Assembly (NCBI GenBank): GCA_965208065.1
Contig: OZ242313.1
Location: 496,001-560,000 of the forward strand
Direction: 5' to 3'
DNA: 64,000 bases
Origin: Bin103 sp002238925
Lineage (GTDB): Bacteria; Spirochaetota; Spirochaetia; SZUA-6; Bin103
Shown here: positions 33,932 to 42,151 of the stretch, in pieces
Numbering within the stretch: the first letter of the stretch is position 1
Layout of the letters: each line of letters begins with the position of its first letter
Translations under genes and position numbers: made by a program
Notes under the pieces: generated by a model
Databases searched by the model: none
Seen by the model: the letters and a program-made list of their open reading frames with translations, nothing else
Told to the model about the DNA's origin: nothing

Positions 33932-34881
33932 CAGCACGCCGCGGCGCGGCGCCGGCGCGAGCGGTGCCGGAAGAACGACGCCAGGGCGGCGCCGGGCTCG
34001 TCGCCGGTGGCAATCTCCAGCAGGTCGACACCGTGCCCGCGGCAGCCGGTGCGGATTTCGTGGAAGTGCTGCTCCCAGTAGGCGCCATAGGCGGCGCGGA
34101 ACCGCCGCGACCGGCCGGTGGCCCAGGTTGTACGCCCGGTTTCCGGATCCTGCAGATCCACTGCGCCAGCGGCCGGGAAGTCGACGTCGGCGGCGTCCGC
34201 AACACGCACCGCGACCACCTCGTGGCGGCGGCGCAGCAGCGCAAGTTGCGGCCAGAATCCGGTGGTCTTGAAGTCGGACACCAGCACGCAGGTGGCGCGC
34301 CGGTGCAGCAGGCCCGCCACGCCGCGCAGGGCACCGGCGAGATCGGAGCCGCGCCCACGCGGTTCGATGGCCTGCACCTCGCCGGCAATGCGCAGCGGAT
34401 GGTCCCGGCCGCGCCGCGCCGGCAGCCAGCGCTCGCGCCGGTCCGAAAACAGGTAGGCGCTTACCGGGTCGCCGGCAAGGTGCACCGCGTGGGCCAGAAT
34501 GGCGACGATCCAGACGGCCAGCTCGCGCCGCGCGCCGTCCCCGCCCAGCAGCGACCGCGACACGTCCACCACCAGCACCAGGTTCAATTCGCGCTGCTCC
34601 CGAAACACCTTGGTGAACGGGCTGCCCATGCGCGAAGTCACGTTCCAGTCGATCAGCCGCGCGTCGTCGCCGAGCGCATACTCCCGCACCTCGTCGAACT
34701 CCATGCCCTCGCCGCGAAACACGCTGCGCTGTCCGCCCGCCTGCAGGCTGGCCACCGTCTGCCTTGCGAGCAGCCGCAGGCGGCGCCCGCGCGCGGCAAC
34801 CGAACCGGCCGCCAGCCGCTGCCGCCGCCGGCCGCCCGGCCCCGATCCGGTGTCGCCGGTACCGCCGTTCATGGCGCGCAC
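33931..34881 (-). CDS. DUF58-domain protein of the MoxR/Bat cluster
   Basis: 316 aa. The DUF58 core is clear: FRGEGMEFDEVREYALGDDA then RLIDWNVTSRMGSPFTKVFR near residues 55-95, followed by a degenerate VWA-like fold beginning LNLVLVVDVSRSLLGG with a DxSxS site. The N-terminus is basic and disordered. GTG 34881 and ATG 34872 are both possible starts; neither has a good ribosome-binding site. DUF58 proteins act with MoxR ATPases, whose gene lies 49 bp upstream. Confidence 0.87.
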   Translation of the reverse strand: MRAMNGGTGDTGSGPGGRRRQRLAAGSVAARGRRLRLLARQTVASLQAGGQRSVFRGEGMEFDEVREYALGDDARLIDWNVTSRMGSPFTKVFREQRELNLVLVVDVSRSLLGGDGARRELAVWIVAILAHAVHLAGDPVSAYLFSDRRERWLPARRGRDHPLRIAGEVQAIEPRGRGSDLAGALRGVAGLLHRRATCVLVSDFKTTGFWPQLALLRRRHEVVAVRVADAADVDFPAAGAVDLQDPETGRTTWATGRSRRFRAAYGAYWEQHFHEIRTGCRGHGVDLLEIATGDEPGAALASFFRHRSRRRRAAAC

Positions 34882-34930
34882 CGGCCACGCACCGCCCTGC
34901 CCCGCACGCCAACCGCTCCGCCCACGGCTG

Positions 34931-35992
34931 CTACGGAACCTGCACGTGAGCCAACAGCGCCTCGATCACCTGTTCCGCCGTGACCCCTTCCGACTCGCCC
35001 TCGTAGCTCGGCACCAGGCGATGCCGCAGCACGTCGGCGGCAACCGCCTTGACATCTTCGGGGATGACGAAGGTCCGGCCGGCGAACAGGGCGGCTATCT
35101 TCGCGCAGCGGTACAGGTAGATCGACGCGCGCGGCGACGCGCCGTGCTCGACGAAGCGCAGGTAGTCGGGTTGCGCCGCCGCACCGTCCGCGGCGCCCGC
35201 CACAGCGGCAGCCGGGCGCGTAGCGCGCATCAGCGTTACCACGTACTCCTCGATGCGGCGGTCCACCCGCACGCGCGCCGCGGTAGCGCGCAGGGCAGCG
35301 ATGGCGGGCCGGTCGAGGAGCGGGCGCAGCGCCACCGGTTGCTCGTCGCCGACCAGGCGCAGCACCGCCAGCTCCTCCTCGTAGCCGGGGTACGGGACGC
35401 GCAGCTTGAGCAGAAACCGGTCCAGTTGCGCCTCCGGCAGCGGGTAGGTGCCCTGCTGCTCGATCGGGTTCTGCGTCGCCAGCACCACGAACGGCTCATC
35501 CAGCGCCCAGGTCTCGTTGCCGAGCGTGACTTGGCGCTCCTCCATCGCCTCGAGCAGCGCGGACTGTACCTTGGCCGGCGCCCGGTTGATCTCGTCGGCG
35601 AGCACGATGTGCGCGAAGATCGGTCCCTTGCGCGCCACGAATTCGCCGCTGTTCGGGCGGTACACCATGGTGCCGATCACGTCGGCGGGAAGCAGGTCGG
35701 GCGTAAACTGCAGGCGCCGGAAACTCACGTCCGCGACCTCCGCAAGCGCCTTCACGGCGCGCGTCTTGGCCAGTCCCGGCATCCCTTCCAGCAGCACGTG
35801 GCCGCCGGCGAGCAGCGCCATCATCATGCCGCGCACCATCGACCGCTGGCCGACGATGCGCTTGCCCACCTCCGCGAAGCAGGCGTCCAGCAGGCGGCCC
35901 TGCTCGATCGCCTGCCCGGCTTCCGGTTCGCGGGCCTGCACGTCTCCCGACGGCCCCGGGTCAGCTCCGGTAGTCGGCATTCTCGCGGACAT
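34931..35992 (-). CDS. MoxR-family AAA+ ATPase
   Basis: About 353 aa. AAA+ chaperone-like ATPase with Walker A LLEGMPGLAKTRAVKAL near residue 70, Walker B IVLADEINRAPAKVQSALLE near 135 and sensor 1 VVLATQNPIEQQGTYPLPEA near 175. MoxR proteins load metals or help assemble VWA-protein complexes, consistent with the DUF58 and VWA genes that follow. The start is uncertain: ATG 35992 overlaps argJ by 32 bp and ATG 35980 is 12 bases later. Confidence 0.92.
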   Translation of the reverse strand: MSARMPTTGADPGPSGDVQAREPEAGQAIEQGRLLDACFAEVGKRIVGQRSMVRGMMMALLAGGHVLLEGMPGLAKTRAVKALAEVADVSFRRLQFTPDLLPADVIGTMVYRPNSGEFVARKGPIFAHIVLADEINRAPAKVQSALLEAMEERQVTLGNETWALDEPFVVLATQNPIEQQGTYPLPEAQLDRFLLKLRVPYPGYEEELAVLRLVGDEQPVALRPLLDRPAIAALRATAARVRVDRRIEEYVVTLMRATRPAAAVAGAADGAAAQPDYLRFVEHGASPRASIYLYRCAKIAALFAGRTFVIPEDVKAVAADVLRHRLVPSYEGESEGVTAEQVIEALLAHVQVP

Positions 35993-37280
35993 ATTCGTAG
36001 CCGAGGTCGGCGGCCAGGGCACGCACGGTGTGCGGCTCCCGCTCCCCCGCCCCGCCGCCGATCCGGATGCCGATGCGCACCACCCGGTCGTGGGGCGGGA
36101 AGCCGCCGCTGGTGTCGCACCGGCAGGACACCAGGTAGTCGCTCAGGTCGCGCTCGGATGCCGGCCCGAGGGTGAACACGCCGCCGTCGAATACCTGCCG
36201 GTCGCCAAGCGAAATGGTCAGGTCGCGCGCGCCGATATGGCGAAGATCGGGCCGGCTGCCCAGGTAGTCGCCGACCGCGCTCGCGATGCGCCCCACATTC
36301 GGGTCGTTGCCGTACACCGCGGTCTTTACCAGCGGCCCGTTGCCGACCGCCTTGGCCACCGCCAGCGCATCCGCCTCCGCCAGCCGCGAGGTCACCGCGA
36401 TCGCCATGACGTGGCGGGTGCCTTCGCCGTTGCGCACGATGTCGCCGGCCAGCCCCGCGCAAACCTCCCGCACCGCGGCGCCCAGGCCGGCCACCGGCGC
36501 CGCGTCCGGCTCCCGCTCCCGGCTGCTGAGCAGCACCACCATGTCGCTGGTGCTCTGGTCGCCGTCCACGGTAATGGCGTTGAACGACGACCGCGCGGCG
36601 CCCTGCAACTCCTCCTGCAGTTCGTCGGCGGTGGCCGGCGCATCGGTGACGATGAACGCCAGCATGGTGCCCATGTCGGGCTCGATCATCCCGGCGCCCT
36701 TGGCGATGCCGAGCACGCGATGGCCGGACGGGGTGGTGGCGCTGCGCAGCTTCGGGTAGGCATCGGTGGTCATGATCGCCTCGGCCGCATCCGCCGCGGA
36801 CGTGGCGCCCAGGTTGGCGGCCAACTGCGGGGCGGCGGCGGCCAGGGCGGCCACCGGAAGCTGCCAGCCGATCACTCCGGTGGAAGCGGGCAGCAACTGC
36901 GCGGCCGGAACGCCGAACGCGGCGCCGACGCTTGCCAGCACACTGCGCGCGGCCGCCTCGCCATCGGCGGCGCACACGTTGGCCACCTTGTTGTTGATCA
37001 CCACGCCGCGCACCGGCCGCCCGCGGTGGCCGCGCACCACCTCCACCGGTGCGCCGGTCACGCGATTGCGGGTCAGCACCGCGGCCCAAGCGCGGCTGGC
37101 GGCGGGCGCCAGAATGGCGGTGAGCTTGATCGGCAGCGGCTCTGCCTCCTCGCCCAGCTCCGCCGGAACGAACTCGGTCGCAGTAACGGCAAACCGGAAG
37201 CCGCGCGGTACCAGGGCGCGTTCCTGCAGCGCCGCCCGGTAGGCGCCGGCGTTGTGATAGACCTCAGACGTGTTTTGCAT
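35961..37280 (-). CDS. argJ: Bifunctional ornithine/glutamate N-acetyltransferase ArgJ
   Basis: Transfers acetyl groups in the cyclic arginine pathway. 439 aa. The self-cleavage site is within MGTMLAFIVTDA near residue 205, where the Thr becomes the N-terminal nucleophile of the beta chain; AAEAIMTTDAYPK and PASTGVIGWQLPV are conserved. The first ~25 residues are not typical. TATAAG at 37293-37288 ends seven bases before the ATG and no Shine-Dalgarno sequence is seen, so the transcript could be leaderless, or a later start may be used. It precedes moxR with overlap. Confidence 0.94.
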   Translation of the reverse strand: MQNTSEVYHNAGAYRAALQERALVPRGFRFAVTATEFVPAELGEEAEPLPIKLTAILAPAASRAWAAVLTRNRVTGAPVEVVRGHRGRPVRGVVINNKVANVCAADGEAAARSVLASVGAAFGVPAAQLLPASTGVIGWQLPVAALAAAAPQLAANLGATSAADAAEAIMTTDAYPKLRSATTPSGHRVLGIAKGAGMIEPDMGTMLAFIVTDAPATADELQEELQGAARSSFNAITVDGDQSTSDMVVLLSSREREPDAAPVAGLGAAVREVCAGLAGDIVRNGEGTRHVMAIAVTSRLAEADALAVAKAVGNGPLVKTAVYGNDPNVGRIASAVGDYLGSRPDLRHIGARDLTISLGDRQVFDGGVFTLGPASERDLSDYLVSCRCDTSGGFPPHDRVVRIGIRIGGGAGEREPHTVRALAADLGYEYVRENADYRS

Positions 37281-37393
37281 CCGTGGACTTATAGTACACC
37301 CCCGCGCGCCACGACAACTCGGCAGCGCGTTCAGCGCCGCGGCAACGTATACCGCGGCGCCGGTGTACCGATACTTGTGGTAACGGAAATGCC

Positions 37394-38218
37394 ATGTTGA
37401 GCTTGGAGTTGGTAGCCGGTGCGGCCGCGGTGGGCGGCGTGCTGGTGACGCTGATCGTGATGGCGGTGGCGCGGGCCGCCGGCGCGGGCGGTGCGGGTGC
37501 GCTGCGCCGTCGCGTGGAGCAGCTCGACCAGTTGTCGCGGCGGCTGATGCGCTTCGAGGAGGCGCTCACCGTACCGCGCCAGCGGGGCGCCTATGGCGAG
37601 CGCCTGCTGGAGGAACTGCTGGCCACCTGGCTGCCGCGCTCCGGCTTTGCCACCCAGGTCACGCTGCCGGGCGGGGTGCGCGTCGATGCCATGGTCCGGC
37701 TCGGCGAGCGCAACGTGGCGATCGACGCCAAGTTCCCGTTCGAGGCGGTGGAGCAGGAGGCGCCCGACCAGCCGCTGAGCAAGGCGGCCGCGCGCGCCAT
37801 TACCCGGCACGTCGCCGCGGTCGGCGACAAGTACGTGCTGCCGGATGCCGGCACCTACAACTTCGCGCTGCTGTACGTGCCAACCGACGCGCTCTACTTG
37901 CGCTGCTTTGCCGGGCCGGAGGACGAGCTCCTGCGCACCGCCCTGCAGCGCCGCGTGGTGCCGGTGGGGCCGTCGGGCCTGTACCTCTACCTGCACACCG
38001 TCGGCCACGCGCTGCGCGGCGTGCACCTGGCCGGCTCCGCGCTGGAACTGGCCGACACCCTGCAGCGTGCCCGCGACGAGGTCACGGCGCTGCTCGACGC
38101 CGACGCGCGCATGGAAAGCCAGCTCCTGCAACTCGGCCGCGGGCACGCGGGCGCCCGCAACCGGCTGCGCAGCCTCGCCGTTGCCCTGGAGCGCCTCGCC
38201 GGCGTGCGCCGCGAGTAG
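37394..38218 (+). CDS. rmuC: RmuC-family protein, short form
   Basis: 274 aa; classical RmuC is about 450-500 aa. An N-terminal membrane segment (GAAAVGGVLVTLIVMAVA) is followed by only a short coiled coil, then the RmuC core: RGAYGERLLEELL, FATQVTLPGGVRVDAMVRL and NVAIDAKFPFEAV near residue 110, the putative PD-(D/E)XK catalytic region. The long coiled coil of the family is missing. RmuC limits DNA inversions; the biochemical role is not settled. Convergent with the EEP gene, with five bases between stops. Confidence 0.88.
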   Translation: MLSLELVAGAAAVGGVLVTLIVMAVARAAGAGGAGALRRRVEQLDQLSRRLMRFEEALTVPRQRGAYGERLLEELLATWLPRSGFATQVTLPGGVRVDAMVRLGERNVAIDAKFPFEAVEQEAPDQPLSKAAARAITRHVAAVGDKYVLPDAGTYNFALLYVPTDALYLRCFAGPEDELLRTALQRRVVPVGPSGLYLYLHTVGHALRGVHLAGSALELADTLQRARDEVTALLDADARMESQLLQLGRGHAGARNRLRSLAVALERLAGVRRE

Positions 38219-38223
38219 AACGG

Positions 38224-39315
38224 TCAGTCCGACGGCGGATGCAGGGTCAGTTCCAGGCGTAACGGCAAGTGGTCGGAGTGGCCGCCCGCCGGCGGACCGC
38301 GGTAGAACGCGCGCGGCGCGCCGTCGCCATTGAGCAGGCCGTCGTGGATTACCGCGAACCCGCCGCCCACCGCGTAGCTCAGGCCACGCTCATCGAACAG
38401 GCCCGGCCCGAGCAGCAGGTGGTCGATGGTCTGCCAATCGTCCCCGTACCGGTAGCTTCCCGCCGGCTCCGCATCCGCGTCATGAGTCAGCCACGGACTG
38501 TACAACTCCACCGGCGCACGCGCCTGCGGAACGGTCCCGGTAACGCGCAGCCCGCCGGCGGCATCGGGCGCGGCAGCCGGCATCAGCGCCGTGGCGTAGC
38601 GCCGTCCCTGGCGCTCATACTCGTCGACCGACTCGTTCAGGTCGCCGGCCACCAGGATCTCTGCCGCCGGATCGGCCGCGCTGATCTCGTCGATCCGGGC
38701 GGCCAGCACGGCCGCCGCGCGGCGCCGGTACACCTCGGTCTCGGCGGCGCCGCCCCGTTTCGACTTCCAGTGGTTGTTGAACAGGAACAGCGACGGCGCA
38801 TTGCCGTCCGGGCCGAGCGCCACTTCCACTTCCAGGATCGGCCGCAGCGGCCGCTCCAGGCCCTCCTCGGCGCCGGCAGCGGGACCGCTGTCGACCCACA
38901 GCGCGCCGACCCGGCGCACCGGCAGCTTGGACAGCACCACCGGACCGTTGGCGTTGTGCGGATCGGGCAGCCACACCACGTGCCGGTAACCGAGGCCGTC
39001 CAGCTCCAGATCCACCAGCCGTTGCGCGGCGGCGTAGTGTTCCACCTCCTGCAGGGCGACCAGGTCGGCGCCGTCGCGGTCGGCGGCCGCCAGCGCCCTG
39101 CCGATGGCGCGCAGCTTGGCCGTGTACAGATCCTCGCTCCAGCCGCCATGGCGGGTGAATTCGCGGTACTCGCCGCCGTCCACCTCGGCGTCGAACAGGT
39201 TCTCGACATTGTAGCTGACCACCGTGATGGTGCGCGCGGAGCCGGTGCAGGCGGCCAGCAGCAGTACCGCGCCGGCTACCACCGCGGCCGCCGATGCGCC
39301 GCGATACACGGTCAA
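38224..39315 (-). CDS. Endonuclease/exonuclease/phosphatase-family lipoprotein
   Basis: 363 aa. Signal peptide with lipobox LLAAC (Cys near residue 23), so it is probably lipid-anchored outside the inner membrane. EEP fold: VVSYNVENLFD, LVALQEVEHYAAA (catalytic Glu), LFLFNNHWKSKRGG, ILVAGDLNES and the closing GGHSDHLPLRLEL (catalytic Asp-His). Its substrate (DNA, phospholipid or phosphoinositide-like ester) cannot be read from sequence. Its ATG overlaps the purC stop as ATGA. Confidence 0.88.
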   Translation of the reverse strand: MTVYRGASAAAVVAGAVLLLAACTGSARTITVVSYNVENLFDAEVDGGEYREFTRHGGWSEDLYTAKLRAIGRALAAADRDGADLVALQEVEHYAAAQRLVDLELDGLGYRHVVWLPDPHNANGPVVLSKLPVRRVGALWVDSGPAAGAEEGLERPLRPILEVEVALGPDGNAPSLFLFNNHWKSKRGGAAETEVYRRRAAAVLAARIDEISAADPAAEILVAGDLNESVDEYERQGRRYATALMPAAAPDAAGGLRVTGTVPQARAPVELYSPWLTHDADAEPAGSYRYGDDWQTIDHLLLGPGLFDERGLSYAVGGGFAVIHDGLLNGDGAPRAFYRGPPAGGHSDHLPLRLELTLHPPSD

Positions 39316-40280
39316 CCGCCCGCGCCGGCGCGGATCACGCCCGCGTACTCGGCCAGCTCTTCCTGTTCGCTGAGCGCCGACGGCACCAGCTCGGCGCCGG
39401 TCAGCAGCCGGAACGCTTCCCGGTAACGCTCGCCGAGCCCCTCCCGCACGTGGTCCGGAATCTCCGGCGGCTCACCGTCGCCCATGTAGCCGCGCTCCAT
39501 CAACCAGGCGCGCAGAAACTCCTTGTCCAGCTTGCGCTGTGGCCGGCCCTCGGCAAAACGTTCGGCGTATTCGCCGGCGTACCAGTACCGGCTGCTGTCC
39601 GGGGTGTGCACCTCGTCGGCGAGCACCAGTTCGTCGCCGATCGTACCGAACTCGTACTTGGTATCCACCAGGATCAGCCCGCCGCGGGCGGCCATTTCGA
39701 CCCCGCGCCGGTACAGCCGCAGCGCCGCCGCCTCGATTCGCTCCCACAACTGGCCGTCCACGATATCCCCCGCGAGCAGCTCGGCGCGCGCGAGCGGGCG
39801 GTCGTGCTGTCCCGGCGGCGCCTTGGTCGACGGCGTCAGCAGCGGCTCCGGGAACCGTTCGTCGGCGCGCATCCCGGCCGGCAGCCGGATGCCGGACACC
39901 GCCCCGTCGCGCTGATAGTCGCGCCACGCCGAACCGGTCAGGTAGCCGCGCACCACCACCTCGACCGGCACCACCGAGCAGCGCCGCACCAGCATGCTAC
40001 GCGGCGTCACCTCGCGCAGCAGATGGCCTGCCACGATGTCCGCGGTGTGCCGGAACCAGAACACCGAGAGCTGATTCAGCACCTGCCCCTTGCTGGGAAT
40101 GGTGGTCAGCACGCGGTCGAATGCCGACACCCGGTCGCTGGTCACCACCAGCAGCCGGTCGCCGAGATCCACCACCTCGCGGACCTTGAAGGAGCGCACT
40201 TCCGGAACCCGGCCGGCACCGCCAACGAGGGCGTGCAGCCGGTCGCTCCGCAACCCCGGGAATGTTTCCCTAGAGCTCAT
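39312..40280 (-). CDS. purC: Phosphoribosylaminoimidazole-succinocarboxamide synthase
   Basis: ATP-dependent ligation of aspartate to CAIR in purine synthesis. 322 aa, the longer eukaryote-like SAICAR synthetase length. Motifs: FKVREVVDLGDRLLVVTSDRVSA split across residues 31-53, VEVVVRGYLTGSAW near 110, LILVDTKYEFG near 205 and LADEVHTPDSSRYW near 220. Its first 11 bp overlap the clpP stop region, and EEP follows with an ATGA overlap, making clpP-purC-EEP one transcript. Confidence 0.95.
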   Translation of the reverse strand: MSSRETFPGLRSDRLHALVGGAGRVPEVRSFKVREVVDLGDRLLVVTSDRVSAFDRVLTTIPSKGQVLNQLSVFWFRHTADIVAGHLLREVTPRSMLVRRCSVVPVEVVVRGYLTGSAWRDYQRDGAVSGIRLPAGMRADERFPEPLLTPSTKAPPGQHDRPLARAELLAGDIVDGQLWERIEAAALRLYRRGVEMAARGGLILVDTKYEFGTIGDELVLADEVHTPDSSRYWYAGEYAERFAEGRPQRKLDKEFLRAWLMERGYMGDGEPPEIPDHVREGLGERYREAFRLLTGAELVPSALSEQEELAEYAGVIRAGAGG

Positions 40281-40926
40281 CCTGAGAACTGATGATGCTG
40301 CCGACCAGTCCGTAGGCGAGCGCTTCCTGGGCGCCCATCCAGTAGTCGCGGTCGGTGTCCTGCTCCACTTCCGACTCCGGCTTGCCGGTCTCCTGCGAGA
40401 TCAGCACGTTCATCTTGCGCCGCATCAGGTCGATTTCCTTGGCCTGAATCTCGATCTCGGTGCCGACGCCGCGGAATCCGGCCATCGGCTGATGAATCAG
40501 GTAGCGCGAGTTGGGCAGCGCGAAGCGGCGCTCCTTGGGCGCCGCCAGCAGGATGATGGCACCGGCGCTGGCCACCAGCCCCATGCCGATCATCTTTACC
40601 GGCGGGCGCACGAACCGCATCATGTCCAGGATCGCGAAGCCGGCATCGGCATCGCCGCCGGGGCTGTCGACGAACACCTTGATCGGCTCATCGCCCTCCT
40701 GCTCCAACAGCAGCAGCTGCCGCACCACCCGCTCCGCCAGTTCCTTGTTGACCTCGCCGGTGAGCAGTATGGTGCGGGTCTTCAGGAACTGCTTCAACAG
40801 GGGATTCTCGGCCTCGCCGCCGCGGCCTTCCCCTTCCTGCTCGTCCTGCTCATCCTCGGCCTGCCAGCCGTCGTTGGCATGCCAGCCTTGTCCTGCGTAC
40901 CAGTCGGGTCGCACGTCGCCTCCCAT
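40270..40926 (-). CDS. clpP: ATP-dependent Clp protease, proteolytic subunit
   Basis: 218 aa serine protease. The catalytic triad is visible: Ser in GLVASAGAIILLAA near 120, His in SRYLIHQPMAG near 145, Asp in EQDTDRDYWMGAQEAL near 195. The N-terminal ~40 residues are an acidic, Gly/Asp/Glu-rich extension not found in typical ClpP, where a short propeptide is usual. A good promoter lies 50 bp upstream. No clpX is adjacent. Confidence 0.95.
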   Translation of the reverse strand: MGGDVRPDWYAGQGWHANDGWQAEDEQDEQEGEGRGGEAENPLLKQFLKTRTILLTGEVNKELAERVVRQLLLLEQEGDEPIKVFVDSPGGDADAGFAILDMMRFVRPPVKMIGMGLVASAGAIILLAAPKERRFALPNSRYLIHQPMAGFRGVGTEIEIQAKEIDLMRRKMNVLISQETGKPESEVEQDTDRDYWMGAQEALAYGLVGSIISSQDEL

Positions 40927-40976
40927 TCGCCGGAGCGCCGCCAGCTTCCCGCCGCCGCTTGCCAGCCTCGCGCGGC

Positions 40977-41006
40977 AATATACTCACCGCTTCCAGGAGG
41001 TGCCAA
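40977..41006 (-). promoter_or_regulatory. Promoter of clpP-purC-EEP operon
   Basis: On the minus strand TTGGCA (41006-41001), 18 bp, TATATT (40982-40977). It lies between the apbE stop and the clpP start, leaving a leader of about 45 nt. Confidence 0.55.
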
Positions 41007-41040
41007 TGAGCGCCGCCGCCGCGGCCCGCGCCGCCCCGCG

Positions 41041-42147
41041 TCAGTTGACGTTGACCCGGCCATGCAGGGCCGGAAACTGCTCGCTGGTCAGTGCCGCCAG
41101 CTCCTCGCCCGCGCGGTACATGATCACCCCCTCGATGCCCGGGTAGCCGCCGCGCAACAGCTCCTCGCCGCCGCGGCCCAGTACGAACAGCGCCGTGGCG
41201 AGCGCGTCCGCCTCGATGGCGCTGCCGGCAATCACCGACACCGAAGCCGCGTCGCTGTCGGGATGACCGGTCGCGGGGTTGAGGATGTGGTGATAGCGGA
41301 CGCCGTCGCGCTCCATGAAGCGCTCGTAATCTCCCGACGTGGCCAGCGCCACCCGCTGCCCGGCCGCGCCGATGGCGGCGATCGTCAGCGGGGCGTCGGC
41401 GGAGCGCGGGTGCCGGATCCAGATCCGCCACTGCGTGCCATCCGGTTTCAGGTCCGACACCAGCACGTCGCCGCCCGCCTCCAACAGGAACCGCCGGTAA
41501 CCGCGGTCGGCAAGCCAGTCGGCCAGGTGATCCACCACCGCGCCCTTGCCGATGGCGCCCAGGTCCAGTTCCGCGTCGTGCAGCACCGCCGATGCGCCGG
41601 TCACCTGCAGGCGGCGGTAGTCGACCCGGTCCAGCGCGGCGCGCAAGGCGGCCGGTTCCGGCAGCGTGCCGCCGCCATCGAAGTCCCACAGCCGGGTGAC
41701 CGGCAGCACGGTGGGGTCGAACGCGCCGCCGGTGGCCGCCGCCAACTGCACGGCTCGGCTCAGGGTGGCGGCGGTCAGCGGGTCGAGGTCGGCCGCGCCG
41801 TCGCGGTTGAGCCGCGCCACCGGGCTCGCCGGGTCACGGTGGTCATAGCGCGATGCGTAGGCGTGGGCGGCGCTCTCGAATGCCTGCCAGTCGGGGTTGC
41901 GCCCGTACACCGAGACGCGCACCACCGTGGACATGGCGGCGAATTCGTGCTGCCGAAGAGAGTCGCTGCAGCCGTTCAACACCGCCATGGCCAGCACGGC
42001 GGCAACCAAGGGGGCACGCAGCCAGCGGCTGCGCAGTCGGTCGCCGCAGCCGGTCCGTGCGGGCAGCGCAAGCGCGGCGGCCCGGACACGCGCGATGAGC
42101 AGCACGCGGCGCCGGCGGCCCCGTTGCGCGCGCCGTGTAGCGGTCAT
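41041..42147 (-). CDS. apbE: FAD:protein FMN transferase
   Basis: 368 aa. Attaches FMN covalently to Thr of exported flavoproteins (NqrC/RnfG type). Family motifs: HEFAAMSTVVRVSVYG near residue 70, GGAFDPTVLPVTRLWDF near 140, DLGAIGKGAVVDHLADWL near 190, LLEAGGDVLVSD, and HHILNPATGHP with the metal-site region near 285. A lipobox-like AVLNGC near residue 60 follows a long basic N-terminus, so the true start may be an internal one before the hydrophobic stretch. It follows the alpha-oxoamine synthase by four bases; no Rnf or Nqr genes are near. Confidence 0.9.
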   Translation of the reverse strand: MTATRRAQRGRRRRVLLIARVRAAALALPARTGCGDRLRSRWLRAPLVAAVLAMAVLNGCSDSLRQHEFAAMSTVVRVSVYGRNPDWQAFESAAHAYASRYDHRDPASPVARLNRDGAADLDPLTAATLSRAVQLAAATGGAFDPTVLPVTRLWDFDGGGTLPEPAALRAALDRVDYRRLQVTGASAVLHDAELDLGAIGKGAVVDHLADWLADRGYRRFLLEAGGDVLVSDLKPDGTQWRIWIRHPRSADAPLTIAAIGAAGQRVALATSGDYERFMERDGVRYHHILNPATGHPDSDAASVSVIAGSAIEADALATALFVLGRGGEELLRGGYPGIEGVIMYRAGEELAALTSEQFPALHGRVNVN

Positions 42148-42151
42148 CGCG

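Noticed and set aside
41006..41146. GGAGG plus ATG on the plus strand opposite the apbE 3' end
   Set aside because: The 46-codon product is Ala/Ser-rich and antisense to conserved apbE codons; the GGAGG lies next to the clpP promoter and is probably fortuitous.
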